From contig OX438741.1 of the NCBI GenBank assembly GCA_949316235.1, positions 21,232,324 to 21,296,323 on the forward strand: a DNA stretch of 64,000 bases, given 5' to 3'. This stretch comes from Oegoconia quadripuncta. Lineage: Eukaryota; Arthropoda; Insecta; Lepidoptera; Autostichidae. The notes under the pieces were generated by a model, which did not search any database, had not been told where the DNA came from, and saw only the letters and a list, made by a program, of their open reading frames with translations. Made by a program: the position numbers and the translations under genes. Below are positions 1-9,294 of this stretch, piece after piece. The first letter of the stretch is position 1. Every line of letters starts with the position of its first letter.

Positions 1-2096
1 ACAAAGATGCATCATCCGGTTTGGAGATTTCAAATTTATTCAACGTCCATTTTCAGTCAGTTTTTGTATCCCCACCAATTTCAATGCAGCTACAGTCTCG
101 GTCAGTTAGAAATGGTAACTCCACTTTGTCAATTTCAAGTGTGAGTATGTCACATTATACCGTAAAAAAATATCTTTCCTCTCTTGATGTGCACAAAGGG
201 GCAGGCCCTGACGGTATTCCACCGCAATTTCTAAGGGAGTGTTCTTCTGAGCTCTCAGTTCCTCTTAGTATTCTATTTAATGAATCTATAAAATCTGGCG
301 TATTTCCTATCGTTTGGAAGCAATCTTTTGTAACCCCGATCTTTAAAAGTGGTGACAGGCATAACATTAGCAATTATCGTCCAATCTCTAAATTATCCAT
401 AATACCAAAAATGTTCGAGAAAATAGTTTATGATAAAATAGTAACAAGTATAAGACCGCTGATTATTCCTCAACAACACGGTTTTGTTTCTAAACGATCA
501 ACTGAGAGCAATTTGTGTGAGTTTTTGGACTTCGTTTCCTCTGCGATGGATAAGGGCTTGCAGGTGGATGCAGTGTACACTGACTATTCGAAAGCCTTCG
601 ATAAAATTTGTCATCCATTACTAATAATGAAATTAGAAGAGTTCGGTGTGCACGGCAGTTTACTTCGTTGGTTTGAATCATATTTACGCAATCGTAGTCA
701 AGCGGTAACGGTTAAAGGCTTCCACTCCTCCTTTGTGTCAGTTACTTCTGGTGTGCCTCAGGGCTCTCATCTTGGTCCCCTTTTATTTAATGTATTTATT
801 AATGATATCTCCAATGTATTTTCCAATACAAATTTTCTTTTATACGCTGATGACAATAAAATTTTTAAAATTATAACAAGTCACAATGACTGCATATTGT
901 TTCAATCAGACCTTGATAATCTATGGAGATATTGTATTTTGAATGGTCTACAACTTAATATAGACAAGTGTCAAGTCATAACATTCAGTCGCAAAATTAC
1001 AAATATTAATTATAAGTATTGTTTCGATAAAATCCCTATAGCACGTGTGACTGGGTTGAGAGATCTGGGTGTACTGCTTGATGATAAATTATTATTTAGG
1101 AATCACATTGATCAGATGACGAATAAAGCATTTAAGATGCTTGGTCTGGTACTCCGAACAGGAAAAGTATTTAAAAAGAGTTCTACTCTTGTTCTCCTTT
1201 ATAACTCGTTTGTTCGGTCACATTTGGAATATGCCTCAACAGTCTGGAATCCCATATATAATGTTTATAACAACCAAATTGATCGTATACAACAGAAGTT
1301 CATCAAACATATTAGCTACCGAATTAGTAAGAACTATTTGTCTGCGGTTTCTTCGCCATTTGTACAACTTAAAGTACGTAGAGAAATTAAGGACCAGATA
1401 TTCCTTTATAAAATTCTGAACCATCATATAGATAGCACCTATCTAGTGCAAAGGCTAGGCTTCATTTGTCCTCAGCGTAGTGTGCGAATCAAACGGCTTT
1501 TTAGCGTTCCGATGCATAGAACAAATTTCGGAAAAAATACTTTTGTTATGCGTGCGTGTGATTCGTATAACAAAACTTTCATTGAAATTGATATATTCAA
1601 TTCTTCATTGGGTCAATACAGGTCAAAAGTCAGCAAAATAGCTTCCAGTACAAATTAATTAAGTTTGTTTAGTTAAGTGATTATAGTTAGTCTCTTTTTG
1701 TGTGCATTATGTTTTGGTTAAATGGTATGGTAATCCACAGAAGTGCGTGGGTATCACTGGCTCCCTGTATTCTGATTTATCAAACACTTTTTTGTTCATG
1801 GCAAGAATCAAGTATTATTCTCATGTAGTATAATTTACTGCACAAGAGTGAAATATAATTTACATAGAAAATGATAAAAAAAAAAAAAACAGATAAGCCG
1901 GGACTGTGGTTGTTCGTGCACTTTTATTTTATTTTATTTTTTTTGGGCATGTCGATGTATTTGTCTGTTATAGTTCTGGTGGTGTTAAATGAAAATGTTT
2001 TCTGAAAAATTTTATCTGTGGACACTGTTTGTCAAAGAATTATTATTTTACCAATGTGTTTCTTGTATTATGCTTTGACTGTTTGTGTTCTTAAAA

Positions 2097-2127
<31 letters not shown>

Positions 2128-2131
2128 ATTG
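1..2131 (+). mobile_element. LINE (Jockey/CR1-like) 3' portion
   Basis: The element comprises the RT ORF, about 435 bases of 3' UTR (1659-2092, with an internal A13 run near 1877) and a terminal (AAAT)n tail at about 2093-2129. Short-unit 3' tails are usual for LINEs of this group. The left boundary is outside the window. A SINE in opposite orientation begins directly after the tail. Confidence 0.85.
3..1658 (+). CDS. LINE reverse transcriptase, C-terminal part of ORF2 (5' end outside window)
   Basis: This is the reverse-transcriptase half of a non-LTR retrotransposon ORF2. The enzyme copies the element RNA into DNA at a nicked target. The frame is open from position 3 to the TAA at 1656-1658; there is no start codon at the left end, so the ORF continues outside the window, where the endonuclease domain would be expected. 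Counting residues from position 21, RT motifs are seen in order: NYRPIS near 118, TDYSKAFD at 188-195, GVPQGSHLGPLLF at 244-256 and the catalytic YADD at 275-278. A thumb region follows with LNIDKCQ and the conserved LEYASTVWNP. No stop or frameshift interrupts the visible part. The motif set fits the Jockey/CR1 group; the clade is inference. A 3' UTR and an AAAT-repeat tail follow, so the copy has a normal 3' end. Confidence 0.93.
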   Translation, partial: KDASSGLEISNLFNVHFQSVFVSPPISMQLQSRSVRNGNSTLSISSVSMSHYTVKKYLSSLDVHKGAGPDGIPPQFLRECSSELSVPLSILFNESIKSGVFPIVWKQSFVTPIFKSGDRHNISNYRPISKLSIIPKMFEKIVYDKIVTSIRPLIIPQQHGFVSKRSTESNLCEFLDFVSSAMDKGLQVDAVYTDYSKAFDKICHPLLIMKLEEFGVHGSLLRWFESYLRNRSQAVTVKGFHSSFVSVTSGVPQGSHLGPLLFNVFINDISNVFSNTNFLLYADDNKIFKIITSHNDCILFQSDLDNLWRYCILNGLQLNIDKCQVITFSRKITNINYKYCFDKIPIARVTGLRDLGVLLDDKLLFRNHIDQMTNKAFKMLGLVLRTGKVFKKSSTLVLLYNSFVRSHLEYASTVWNPIYNVYNNQIDRIQQKFIKHISYRISKNYLSAVSSPFVQLKVRREIKDQIFLYKILNHHIDSTYLVQRLGFICPQRSVRIKRLFSVPMHRTNFGKNTFVMRACDSYNKTFIEIDIFNSSLGQYRSKVSKIASSTN

Positions 2132-2134
2132 AAA

Positions 2135-2396
2135 TATAAGTATCCTTAGACATACACACAGCGCCAACTAGTTCTACAGTAAGCAACTATGTGTTGTGGA
2201 TACGATGGTTGATACACTACATAAATACATTTTTTTTTTTGAAAAAAAAATACTTATTATAAATGAAAACATCCATAACTCGGGTACACAGGCCCGTATT
2301 CATCATACAAACATATGCCCTTAGCGGGATTCGAATACGCAACATTTTGGTATAGTGGTCAGAGTTGCTAACCACTACACCAAAACAGGTCATCGA
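2135..2396 (-). mobile_element. SINE-1 copy, full length
   Basis: tRNA-derived SINE read on the minus strand. Its 5' head has a Pol III A-box-like stretch (GGTGTAGTGGTTAGCAACT) and a B-box-like stretch (GCGTATTCGAATCCCGC), followed by the family body (TGTATGATGAATACGG, CCGAGTTATGGATG) and the 3' part ending in the complement of CACACAGCGCCAACTAG. The same family recurs at about 2.9, 3.5, 7.5, 14.5, 23.7, 29.7, 32.6, 35.0, 41.6, 45.8 and 53.0 kb. It encodes no protein and would depend on a partner LINE. Confidence 0.8.
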
Positions 2397-2681
2397 ATAC
2401 ATACATACATCCCCCTTCTCTTTGGGAGTCTGTTAAAAAGCTGGAGAAATACAAGTCTGACTCGTGCACCGTTCAATTAGATATTTCGTACAACACGGGA
2501 ATCGAGATTAGAAACGTAAGTTTGCAATAGGAAATAAGAAATTGATTTTATGATACAAAATTAACGATTTTCGGGTTCATTATTCTACGTATTGTGCTGT
2601 GAGATCTTTCTTCTTGCCTTTCGTGAATTTTTTATAGTTCCAAGTTTTTGACATCTTCATTATAACTTATCTTCCATTCAT
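2397..2681. other. No recognisable feature
   Basis: AT-rich sequence with no ORF or repeat family that I recognise. Confidence 0.5.
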
Positions 2682-2796
2682 TCATCATCATCATCAGTCC
2701 GTAAACATCCCACTGCAAGACTATAAACCTGCGCTCATTGAGGGAGTATAGGCCATAGTCCGCCACGTTGGCCCAATGCGGGTTGGGGACTTTAAT
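2682..2796 (-). mobile_element. SINE-3 3' end fragment
   Basis: Minus-strand 3' end of the SINE-3 family: a TCATCATCATCAGTCCGTAA start, CATCCCACTGC, and the complement of CCCCAACCCGCATTGGGCC. Fuller copies at 32268-32577 and 60249-60556 show the missing tRNA-like head. The copy is 5'-truncated, as expected for target-primed insertion. Confidence 0.75.
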
Positions 2797-2944
2797 ATCT
2801 TTCATTTAGATATAATAATTAAAGGAAGTTTAAATATTTTTTTAAAAACTTGAAATTTTAATGATAATTGAAAAAGGTTTTGAGAGACAGATGGACTAAT
2901 CCTAAGGATTCCTTTTTTTCTCATAAGATATGGAACACTAAAAT

Positions 2945-3186
2945 ATTGACGACCGATTGGTGTAGTGGATAGTGACCCTATCAGCGAAACCAACGGTTGC
3001 GGGTTCGAATCCCGCGAGGGGTAAATGTTTGTGTGATGAATACGAACATTTATTCCCGAGTCTTGGATGTTTATATAAATATTTATGTATGTTTAGCCGT
3101 TATCTAGTATCCATAGCACAAACTTTGCTTAGTTTGGGACTAGACGATTGGTGTAAGTGTCCGAAATATTTATTTATTTATTTATT
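2945..3186 (+). mobile_element. SINE-1 subfamily copy with TTTA tail
   Basis: Plus-strand tRNA-derived SINE. An A-box-like GATTGGTGTAGTGGATAGTG and a perfect B box (GGGTTCGAATCCCGC) are followed by the family body and a (TTTA)n tail at about 3168-3186. Its 3' part (GTTTGGGACTAGACGATTGG) differs from most SINE-1 copies and matches 45795-45884, so it is a distinct subfamily. Confidence 0.8.
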
Positions 3187-3496
3187 ATTATTGCACTTTC
3201 ACCGTTCGTACAGAATTTTTTTTACATAATATCTCAACTTACTTGAATACTTCTAAAACTATACAGGGGTTTTAGCATTCGCTTAACAGAAAACGTATTG
3301 GCTTATCTAAACCCCTAACATCAACTAAAGTCTATTCTGGCTTATCTGTTCGCATTAGTTATTCGAAACTCCAACTAAGTTATCCTATAACTAAATACCG
3401 TAGGTAAAGATCACTTTGGAATGAAAGTTCATATTTTTATCCCACTAATGTCACTCGTATACCTAAATGCGAAATTTTGTATCACGCACCACTCTG
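3187..3496. other. No recognisable feature
   Basis: AT-rich DNA without repeats or ORFs that I can name. Confidence 0.5.
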
Positions 3497-3570
3497 GCAG
3501 TAAATAAATATCTTTGCACATACACACAGCGCCATCTAGTTCCACACTAAGCAACTGGGCTTGTATTAAA
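3497..3570 (-). mobile_element. SINE-1 3' end fragment
   Basis: Minus-strand tail of SINE-1, with AAATAAATATC, CACACAGCGCCATCTAGTTC and AGCAACTGGGCTTGT. The tRNA-like head is missing. Confidence 0.75.
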
Positions 3571-3589
3571 ATCCTATCAAACATATAAT

Positions 3590-3717
3590 AATCATAGAGG
3601 ACGAGAGAAATAACATTTACTGGGATCGCTTGCATCATCGTCGACCACATCGTCACTTTCCATCAGGTGAGATTGTGGTCAAACATGTAGCCAGTTAATC
3701 ATAAAAAAATCATCAAA
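3590..3717 (+). mobile_element. LINE-C 3' end fragment
   Basis: This carries the 3' end of the LINE family better preserved at 4243-4389. Shared pieces are ACTGGGATCGC, CATCAGGTGAGATTGTGGTC and a terminal CATAAAAAAA. No open frame remains. Confidence 0.65.
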
Positions 3718-3774
3718 ATGGGTTAATAATTGACGAAAATCATAATATAATACATGCAGACGAACTACAACTTC

Positions 3775-4223
3775 CTCCTTTTTATGGTTCCGTAATTAAC
3801 AAGGAACCCTTGTTTCACCATGTCCATTTGTCTGTCCGTCCGAGGCATAGCTCAGACGCTCTTAATACTAGAAAAGTGAGGGTGAATTTTCTTGTATTTT
3901 TGGATGGATAATTTAAGAGGTTATTTAAAACAGTTTTTCAATTTTGGGTCTTTTAAGAAATATTAAGCTTCAAAGTCCAATTTTTTTTCATCTAGTGCCA
4001 AAAAAAGTTTACTATATTATAATGGATTTAATTGGAAAACTATTAAAGGTAAGTACGTGTTAAAAGTTAATGAGTAATAGTCGAAAAACTTATAAAATAT
4101 ATTTTCCATTACAAATTATTTGTCAAGCAACAAAAAGCCCCCTTCTAAGTCCGTATATTGTGAGGGCAAGTACGGAACCCTCCACTGCGCGTGACCCGAC
4201 ACGCACTTGGCCGGTTTTTGAAG
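3775..4223 (+). repeat. Dispersed repeat of the GTTCCGTA...GGAACCC type
   Basis: A repeat I recognise as common in moth genomes. It runs from TTATGGTTCCGTAATTAAC and AAGGAACCC, through CTGTCCGTCCG, to TACGGAACCC and CGCACTTGGCCGGTTTTTGA at the right end. The middle (AAATATTAAGCTTCAAAGT, near 3957) is matched by a second copy near 34074. Its class is uncertain; there is no ORF. Confidence 0.55.
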
Positions 4224-4242
4224 TCTGTTTAAAACTCAACCT

Positions 4243-4377
4243 TCCTTTCCTGAATCCTACAACCTTGGGATCTTCAAGAGCAGGGTGAATAGGCATCTAC
4301 TGAGATCGCGTGCTTCATCTTCGGCCACATCATCACTCCCATCAGGTGAGATTGTGGTCAAATGCGTATCCAGTTGA
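4243..4377 (+). pseudogene. LINE-C ORF2 C-terminal fragment
   Basis: An open frame of 44 codons ends at TGA 4375-4377 and reads SFPESYNLGIFKSRVNRHLL followed by RSRASSSATSS. The PESYNLGIFKSRVNRHL pattern is the usual extreme C-terminus of Jockey/CR1-type LINE ORF2 proteins, after the RT domain. The rest of the ORF is missing, so this is a 5'-truncated relic. The family 3' end, with an A-rich tail, follows to about 4389. Related 3' ends occur at 3590, 8876, 10912 and 28547. The clade is inference; the LINE assignment is fairly secure. Confidence 0.7.
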
Positions 4378-4387
4378 CCATAAAAAA

Positions 4388-4930
4388 AAAGCTCATCATC
4401 ATTTTCCTGCCCTTATTCCACTCTAGGTGGGGTCGGCACAACATGTCTTCCTCTTCCACTCTCCTCTATCAGCCGTCGTCTCCATATTCACCCCTTTCAC
4501 ACACATATCATGCCTCACGCAGTCTACCCACACCTTCTTCGGCCTTCCTCTACCTTTGTATCCCTCCGCATTCATACTTAACATTCGTCTCGTTACGTGC
4601 CTTTCATCCCTCCTCATTATGTGCCCAAATCATGCTAAGCTATTACTCCTCAACTTTTCTGTTATTGGTGCCACTTTCAGACTTCCTTAATCTTCTTAGC
4701 ATCCATCTTAGCATTCTCATCTCTGCCACATGCATTCTACTTTCATCCTTCTCTTTTATTGCCCAATATTCAGATCCATACATGGTGACAGGTCTTATGA
4801 TGGTCTTGTAAATTTTACCCTCGAGTTTCAGGGGCATCCGTGGGTCACGCGTAGTCCCTGAGACCTGTCGCCTTTTCATTCATCCTACATTTATCCTGTT
4901 TCTCACGTCCTGGTCAATGTTGCAGTCGTT
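4388..4930 (-). pseudogene. RTE-type LINE 3' fragment, frameshifted
   Basis: The minus strand carries two open pieces of an RTE-type ORF C-terminus. The upstream piece (4643-4879) includes TMYGSEYWAIKEKDESRMHV and AEMRMLRWM, the conserved region after the RT domain. The downstream piece (4423-4617) includes HVTRRMLSMNAEGYKGRGRP, KKVWVDCVRHDM, MTADRGEWKRKTCCADPT-like residues and a stop. The two lie in different frames with lost sequence between them, so the protein cannot be made. The 3' end is at about 4388, beside the LINE-C tail, tail to tail. A second fragment lies at 13740-13906. Plus-strand ORFs here are antisense artefacts. Confidence 0.8.
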
Positions 4931-5018
4931 CTGAAGTAAGCAAACTAGTTAACGGAAATTTGAGCAGGTTGGTAGAAACACCCCGCTTAAGGCTATGTTG
5001 GAAAAGTTGGATGGACTC

Positions 5019-5252
5019 AAAAAATCAAATCAAAAAAATATCACTTGAAAACGTCACATTTGTTATCTTATTATTAAAGTTTTTGACATTATTGCTCATT
5101 CACAAAGTTGATTGCTGCTGCTGCTTGCTGAAGAACGAGCAAGAAACTCAAGTGTTGCTCTTTTAAATAAGTTTGGGTTACAATTATATTATATTGTATA
5201 ATTGGACTGAATATCGCCGAGCCGTCTATGTCCGTGCTTGCTTATCATCCAG
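5019..5252 (-). mobile_element. LINE-E 3' UTR copy
   Basis: Minus-strand 3' end of a LINE family whose coding end is seen at 10105-10194. Hallmarks are a (TCAAA)n-type tail at 5019-5031, AACGAGCAAGAAACTCAAG, and CGAGCCGTCTATGTCCGTGC at the far end. It is almost the same as 37434-37674. It carries an expanded GCTGCTGCTGCTTGCTG run near 5115. Confidence 0.7.
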
Positions 5253-5874
5253 AAATCAGAACTGATATCATCAGAAATTTTAAAATAGTTACTACTTGTC
5301 TGTTATAAACTATTAAGTATTATTGTCAATTTTATTTAAAAAAAAGTCCACGAGTTGAAAGCAAGATTTGGTTGGGAGACTATAAAATACTTGGTCTTAG
5401 AAGGCCACATAAATCTTCTTTTAAGAAGCGTCTGTTTCACATTACGATACTCTATGTGTACTTTAGCCGTAACTCTTTATTGCTAATGCTCGAAATACTC
5501 GTAACTCCAGTAAATCCCGCAATGATATGAGGGGTTTCTTTTAAATTCGGACGATTTAAATTCGGCAAACGTAGGCATCTCCTTGATTGAGCTCTTTGTA
5601 TTCGCCTATTATTTTGGATTTTTGAACAGGAATAAATTTTATTGTAACTTCTGAATCCAGTTTGTAAGTTATGCAACATGTAGATTTAATGAGACACGTA
5701 TACATGATAACATTGAGTTAAATTGGAGTTCTAATACAAAAACAAAAGTAGATAACAAAAAGGCATAGCCAAATGGTACACTATGGGGAATAGAGAAAAG
5801 TACTCAAAGGAGTCTCGTGACCGATTTTGATGATAACTAAAACTGCATTATTGGATTTAAAAAAAAATCGACGA
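5253..5874. other. No recognisable feature
   Basis: AT-rich stretch. Short minus-strand ORFs in it show no domain or family resemblance. Confidence 0.45.
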
Positions 5875-5977
5875 GCGTGTATGAAGTATTTGATGAGAGA
5901 GGAAGAAGCAAATGTAGTATATCAGGATCGTTGCAAGTTGAAATCAATAGTTTTGCCTACCTCAGCGGGAACTTAAA
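5875..5977 (+). mobile_element. RTE-type LINE 3' end relic
   Basis: The sequence GTGTATGAAGTATTTGATGA, GAGGAAGAAGCAAATG and TATCAGGATCGTTGCAAGTT matches the decayed C-terminal coding end of a common moth RTE family, which usually encodes a QDRSKWKSV-like segment before the stop. Recognition is from memory of the family. Confidence 0.5.
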
Positions 5978-6117
5978 TAAATTTGGGGCCCAAGGTAGCG
6001 TAAAGTCTTTTCTCGGGACACGCTTACTTTCAGTAGGCGACGTTCAGCTGTACCGCTGTTGATCCTGGCTACAGGAGTTGCAGTGGGAGGGTGTGGAGGT
6101 GGGTCATGTACAGACGA
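5978..6117 (+). repeat. Dispersed repeat N, copy 1
   Basis: This matches a second copy at 44575-44706. Shared blocks are CTTTCAGTAGGCG, TGATCCTGGCT, ACAGGAGTTGCAGTGGGAGG and GTGTGGAGG. Class unknown; no ORF. Confidence 0.6.
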
Positions 6118-6269
6118 ATCTCCCTAAAAGTATTATATGGACCGTATGGACCGAAGCACTCTAGCACCATCTATTAGAAAGTATTCATACAACATCAACA
6201 CTCAAACCAAATCCATAATAATATGTCACATATAAATGAGTAAGAAAATTTCGTCAGCTCTGCTAATTG

Positions 6270-6350
6270 ATATCGTGGTCTAGTGGCAAGCGACACGAGT
6301 GCTTAGGTAACGTCTTTCGAAAAGACACGGTTTTCGAATCCGGCTAAGAC
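6270..6350 (+). repeat. tRNA-like sequence, probable SINE head or tRNA pseudogene
   Basis: ATCGTGGTCTAGTGGCAAGC resembles an A box and CGGTTTTCGAATCCGG resembles a B box, about 45 bases apart. The B box has extra T residues, and I could not pair an acceptor stem, so I do not call a functional tRNA. An A/T-rich stretch follows. Confidence 0.35.
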
Positions 6351-6519
6351 AATTTTTATTCGATTTTTCTTCTATTTGGATTTTTTTTTTCTTTTTATAA
6401 AGGAAAATAAAACGTAAACACTTCATTAAAATAATAAAAAGGTAAGGAAAATAAGAAAACTAAAAATTTTTGGAAGTAACACTTTAGTCCATGTGATACT
6501 TTTACGATGATTGGCTTGT

Positions 6520-6566
6520 ACCTCAACGGGAAAGAGGCGTGAGTATGTATGTAGGTACGAGAAGAC
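6520..6566 (+). mobile_element. RTE-type LINE extreme 3' end
   Basis: TACCTCAACGGGAAAGAGGC, then GTGAGTATGTATGTAGG, is the stop-codon region and tail I associate with the RTE family also seen at 5875-5977. It is a very short fragment. Confidence 0.4.
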
Positions 6567-7020
6567 AGTTTGGTTCATTACATTTTCCGTGCTGGGAACC
6601 ACGCGGCACGCGTATACAAAAAATAGAGGGATAAATTATTACAGCGGGATGACAGAAATGCTGATGACCCAAATTAGGAGTAATCTAGTTGGTCGTTAAA
6701 CAAAACTTCACTCATTTGTGTTACGCATCGGCCCCCACCCTTTTGAGCACCCCAATTTATAACGCTCCTAGATTATAGCCAACAGCTTTGTCTATGTGAA
6801 TTTCAACCCATGAAACTATTATGTACCGTATCATTGTGATTAAAACACTTAATGGAATATCTTACTATCTTAAAAACATAAAAATACTACTTCATTCATT
6901 AGACAAAAAAAATCTGCCAAATAAGAGCTATTATGCCTTTTTAGTGATAAGCAAGTAAGGCTAGGTAATTTAAAACACGTGCGTGATGCTAGAATTCACA
7001 CAGTGAAATTCGGCTATTTT
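6567..7020. other. No recognisable feature
   Basis: AT-rich; no family recognised. Confidence 0.45.
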
Positions 7021-7199
7021 GATTTTTTTTTAATTTTTTTTTATACACAAAGGGTTGATACTTGGCCTCAATCACACCTGATGTTAAGTGAAGATGAGGT
7101 CGAATGTGGAAGCTTACTGACCCGGAAACCCCAACACATTTGCTGTTTACAACGCAACAAAATTGCAGTTTGGCGGCAGATTTCGATAAGTTGATGGAA
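7021..7199 (-). mobile_element. SINE-2 copy, 5'-truncated
   Basis: SINE-2 is read on the minus strand. Complete copies begin with a tRNA-like head (CCTCCGTGGCTCAATGTAAA, B box GGTTCGATCCCC) and end in AACCCGTTGTGCATAAAAAA. This copy keeps the 3' part (CAAAGGGTTGATACTTGGCC, ATCACACCTGATGTTAAGTG, TGACCCGGAAACCCC, TTTGGCGGCAGATTT) but lacks the head and has an internal deletion. Confidence 0.8.
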
Positions 7200-7369
7200 G
7201 ATTTAGATAATGTCACAAAACTGTGCTGAAATAGTTATTACACCATTATATAGTGTCACTATTAAGGAATTAATTCTGGGAAAAAAGACATGGAAAACTT
7301 AAGGAAAGTATTTTTATTTTATCTCTTCGCGGTTAACAGCGACATAGCAAAAGAAAACATGTAAACCGT

Positions 7370-7464
7370 TGAAGTTAGAAGTGGTTGACCGCTCCTGACT
7401 TTCTGTGAGGTCTTCTCGTAGGTATCGTAAAAGGCGACTAAGAGACTTTACACCACAAACATCG
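7370..7464 (+). repeat. Repeat S fragment (AAAGGCGACTAAG motif)
   Basis: TCGTAAAAGGCGACTAAGAG at 7426-7445 is a motif shared with 12230-12445, 36293-36600, 50345-50485 (reverse), 57228-57640 (reverse) and 58945-59090. It recurs widely in moth genomes. Class not established. Confidence 0.45.
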
Positions 7465-7860
7465 ACCTGTTTGATGCAGTGATTAGAGACCCCACCGGTA
7501 TACCTAGAGGTCGCGGGTTCGAATCCCACTAGGGGCATAAATTTTTTATATTTTTTTTTATGCACAACGGGTTAGCACTTGACCTCAATTACACCTGGTG
7601 TTAAGTGAAGATGAGGGCGAAGGTGGTAGCGTACTGACCCGGAAACCCCATCTTATTTGGGGGACTGGCTATCTTAGCTCTGACAACCGGAACACAACAA
7701 TTAACATTGCTTTTGGCGGCAGATTTAGATAAGATGGTGGTAGCTAGCCAGGCGGACATTTAATATGCCCTACCACTAGGCGTATGTTTGTATGATGAAT
7801 TGGGATATGTGTACCCGAAATAAAAATGTTACATTTATAATATGTATGTATGTCGTAGAT
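7465..7860 (+). mobile_element. SINE-1 copy split by a SINE-2 insertion
   Basis: The tRNA-like head (GATGCAGTGATTAGAGACC and GGTCGCGGGTTCGAATCCCA) is at 7465-7540. The body resumes at about 7777 with GGCGTATGTTTGTATGATGA. The gap is filled by the SINE-2 copy at 7541-7776. ACTAGGGGCATA on the left and ACTAGGCGTATG on the right look like a target duplication, so the SINE-2 is younger. Confidence 0.75.
7541..7776 (-). mobile_element. SINE-2 copy nested in SINE-1
   Basis: 5'-truncated minus-strand SINE-2 with its A-rich tail at 7550-7560 (as T on the plus strand), TGCACAACGGGTTAGCACTT, TGACCCGGAAACCCC and CTAGCCAGGCGGACATTTAA. It stops at CCTACCAC, before the tRNA-like head. Confidence 0.85.
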
Positions 7861-8813
7861 AGCGATAAATTAGCGACACAATTTATAATTTAGACGGTCG
7901 TATGACTGTCATAATGCGCGTTTTGCTACAGAATGTGAAACTGTTGGCGCTGGCGTTTATAGTTAGGTAGGCGTTAGGTCTGCACATCGATGGTGAACAT
8001 TCCTATTGCTACCCCGACAAAGGAGACTAACCACCACTTAGCACCTCAACGAGTGTGAGTGAGTTTGAGTAGCTATTACTGACTGGAAGGATGGATTCGC
8101 CCTTGTTTGCTTGACGCTGAGCAGAAGTGGGGCCGTTTTGGTGAGCTCCTCACTGATGATTCTGATACACAATTATGTGATTCACAGGAAATTACACTTG
8201 AGATCTACTGAACAACAACTGTTATGATGTAATCTATTACTGAGCTCGTCTTTTCTATGATTTTATATTATTTCTACTCTAGCTTCCTCACGTATCTCCA
8301 CTGGCGTGGAAAGAGATAGGACATGATATAGGTGAACATTTCGCCCTATAAATGTAGATAGGAGGTACGATTGAATATAAATAGAGAGAAGATTCAATGT
8401 ATACGTAAAGTATAATATAAATTTGAATAAATGATGTCATTTGGCAGTGTTTTAACTGCCTCAGTGGATCAATATAAACATCCTGAGGTATACAACATTA
8501 AGGAACATTAAGCTTGTTCAAAAAACACCTTAGGGCACATTTAATGGAAAAACAAAAAATTGGAATTCCAAAGCGCTACCTGTAGTGCAACTATCTATGC
8601 ACTTTTCTTTTGTCACATCATTATCATTCATTTAACTTGTTATCATAATTACTATCTACTCAAAGCTGTATCAACAATCGACACTTTTCACTCACGATTG
8701 ACCACAAATGTACACGCAGACGGGAACATGCACGTACTTTAATGCAATCGTACTTGTAGAGGTTGTAACTGAAAACAAGTGTTTCGCTCTTTGAGTGATG
8801 TGCCACACTGAGT
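7861..8813. other. No recognisable feature
   Basis: About 950 bases without a coding signal or family that I can name. A small ORF at 8560-8742 shows no resemblance to known proteins. Confidence 0.45.
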
Positions 8814-8845
8814 TATATATGGGTTATATATATAACCCATATATA
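8814..8845. repeat. Perfect 32-bp palindrome
   Basis: The half-site TATATATGGGTTATAT is followed directly by its exact reverse complement, with no spacer. It could extrude as a cruciform or be a snap-back junction. Confidence 0.85.
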
Positions 8846-8855
8846 CATACATACA

Positions 8856-8887
8856 GACATATCCAGTCAATATTGACTGGATATGTC
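8856..8887. repeat. Perfect 32-bp palindrome
   Basis: The half-site GACATATCCAGTCAAT is followed directly by its exact reverse complement. It lies 10 bases from the previous palindrome and overlaps the end of a LINE-C relic. Confidence 0.85.
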
Positions 8888-9140
8888 TTTGACCACAATC
8901 TCACCTGATGGAAAGTGACGATCTGGCCCAAGAAGAAGCACGCGATCCCAGTAAATGCCACTCTGCTCTTGAAGATTTCAAGGTTGTAGGATTCAGGAAA
9001 GACTGACGCCAGAAAGAGTTCTGGGCTGTTCGGATGAAGTCGAACTTCTTAGTGGGAATATTCGGTATATTAACTATATACGGGTGGAAAGCCTCCCAAC
9101 GTCTAGTAGCCTGAATATGAATGGGTGACGGTGGAATAAG
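8876..9140 (-). mobile_element. LINE-C 3' end relic
   Basis: The minus-strand complement of CTTTGACCACAATCTCACCT, AAGCACGCGATCCCAGTA and GTAGGATTCAGGAAAGACTG corresponds to the C-terminal coding end and 3' UTR of the family at 4243-4389. The frame is decayed. Confidence 0.65.
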
Positions 9141-9145
9141 ATTAA

Positions 9146-9291
9146 GGACCGTATTAATAAACCGTTCTCAAGATTGACGTGGCCTCAAGTTGACCCTTGA
9201 CAATCTGTAGCATAATAAAACAGCATCAGAAAAAATGATCTTGAGACTGAGACGCGATCTCAATCTCAAGAACGATTTATTAATACGGACC
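9146..9291. mobile_element. PIF/Harbinger-like MITE, copy 1 (146 bp)
   Basis: The terminal inverted repeats start GGACCGTATTAATAAACCGT on the left and, as reverse complement on the right, GGTCCGTATTAATAAATCGT. They are flanked by TAA at 9143-9145 and 9292-9294. The length and TIR match the copy at 61651-61794. A 3-bp TWA target duplication is the hallmark of PIF/Harbinger. No coding capacity. Confidence 0.75.
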
Positions 9292-9294
9292 TAA

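Noticed and set aside
4362..4811. 149-codon plus-strand ORF
   Set aside because: It lies antisense to the RTE C-terminal fragment at 4388-4930, whose minus-strand translation matches a known family.
6270..6350. Functional tRNA gene
   Set aside because: A- and B-box-like words are present, but the B box is interrupted and no acceptor stem pairs.
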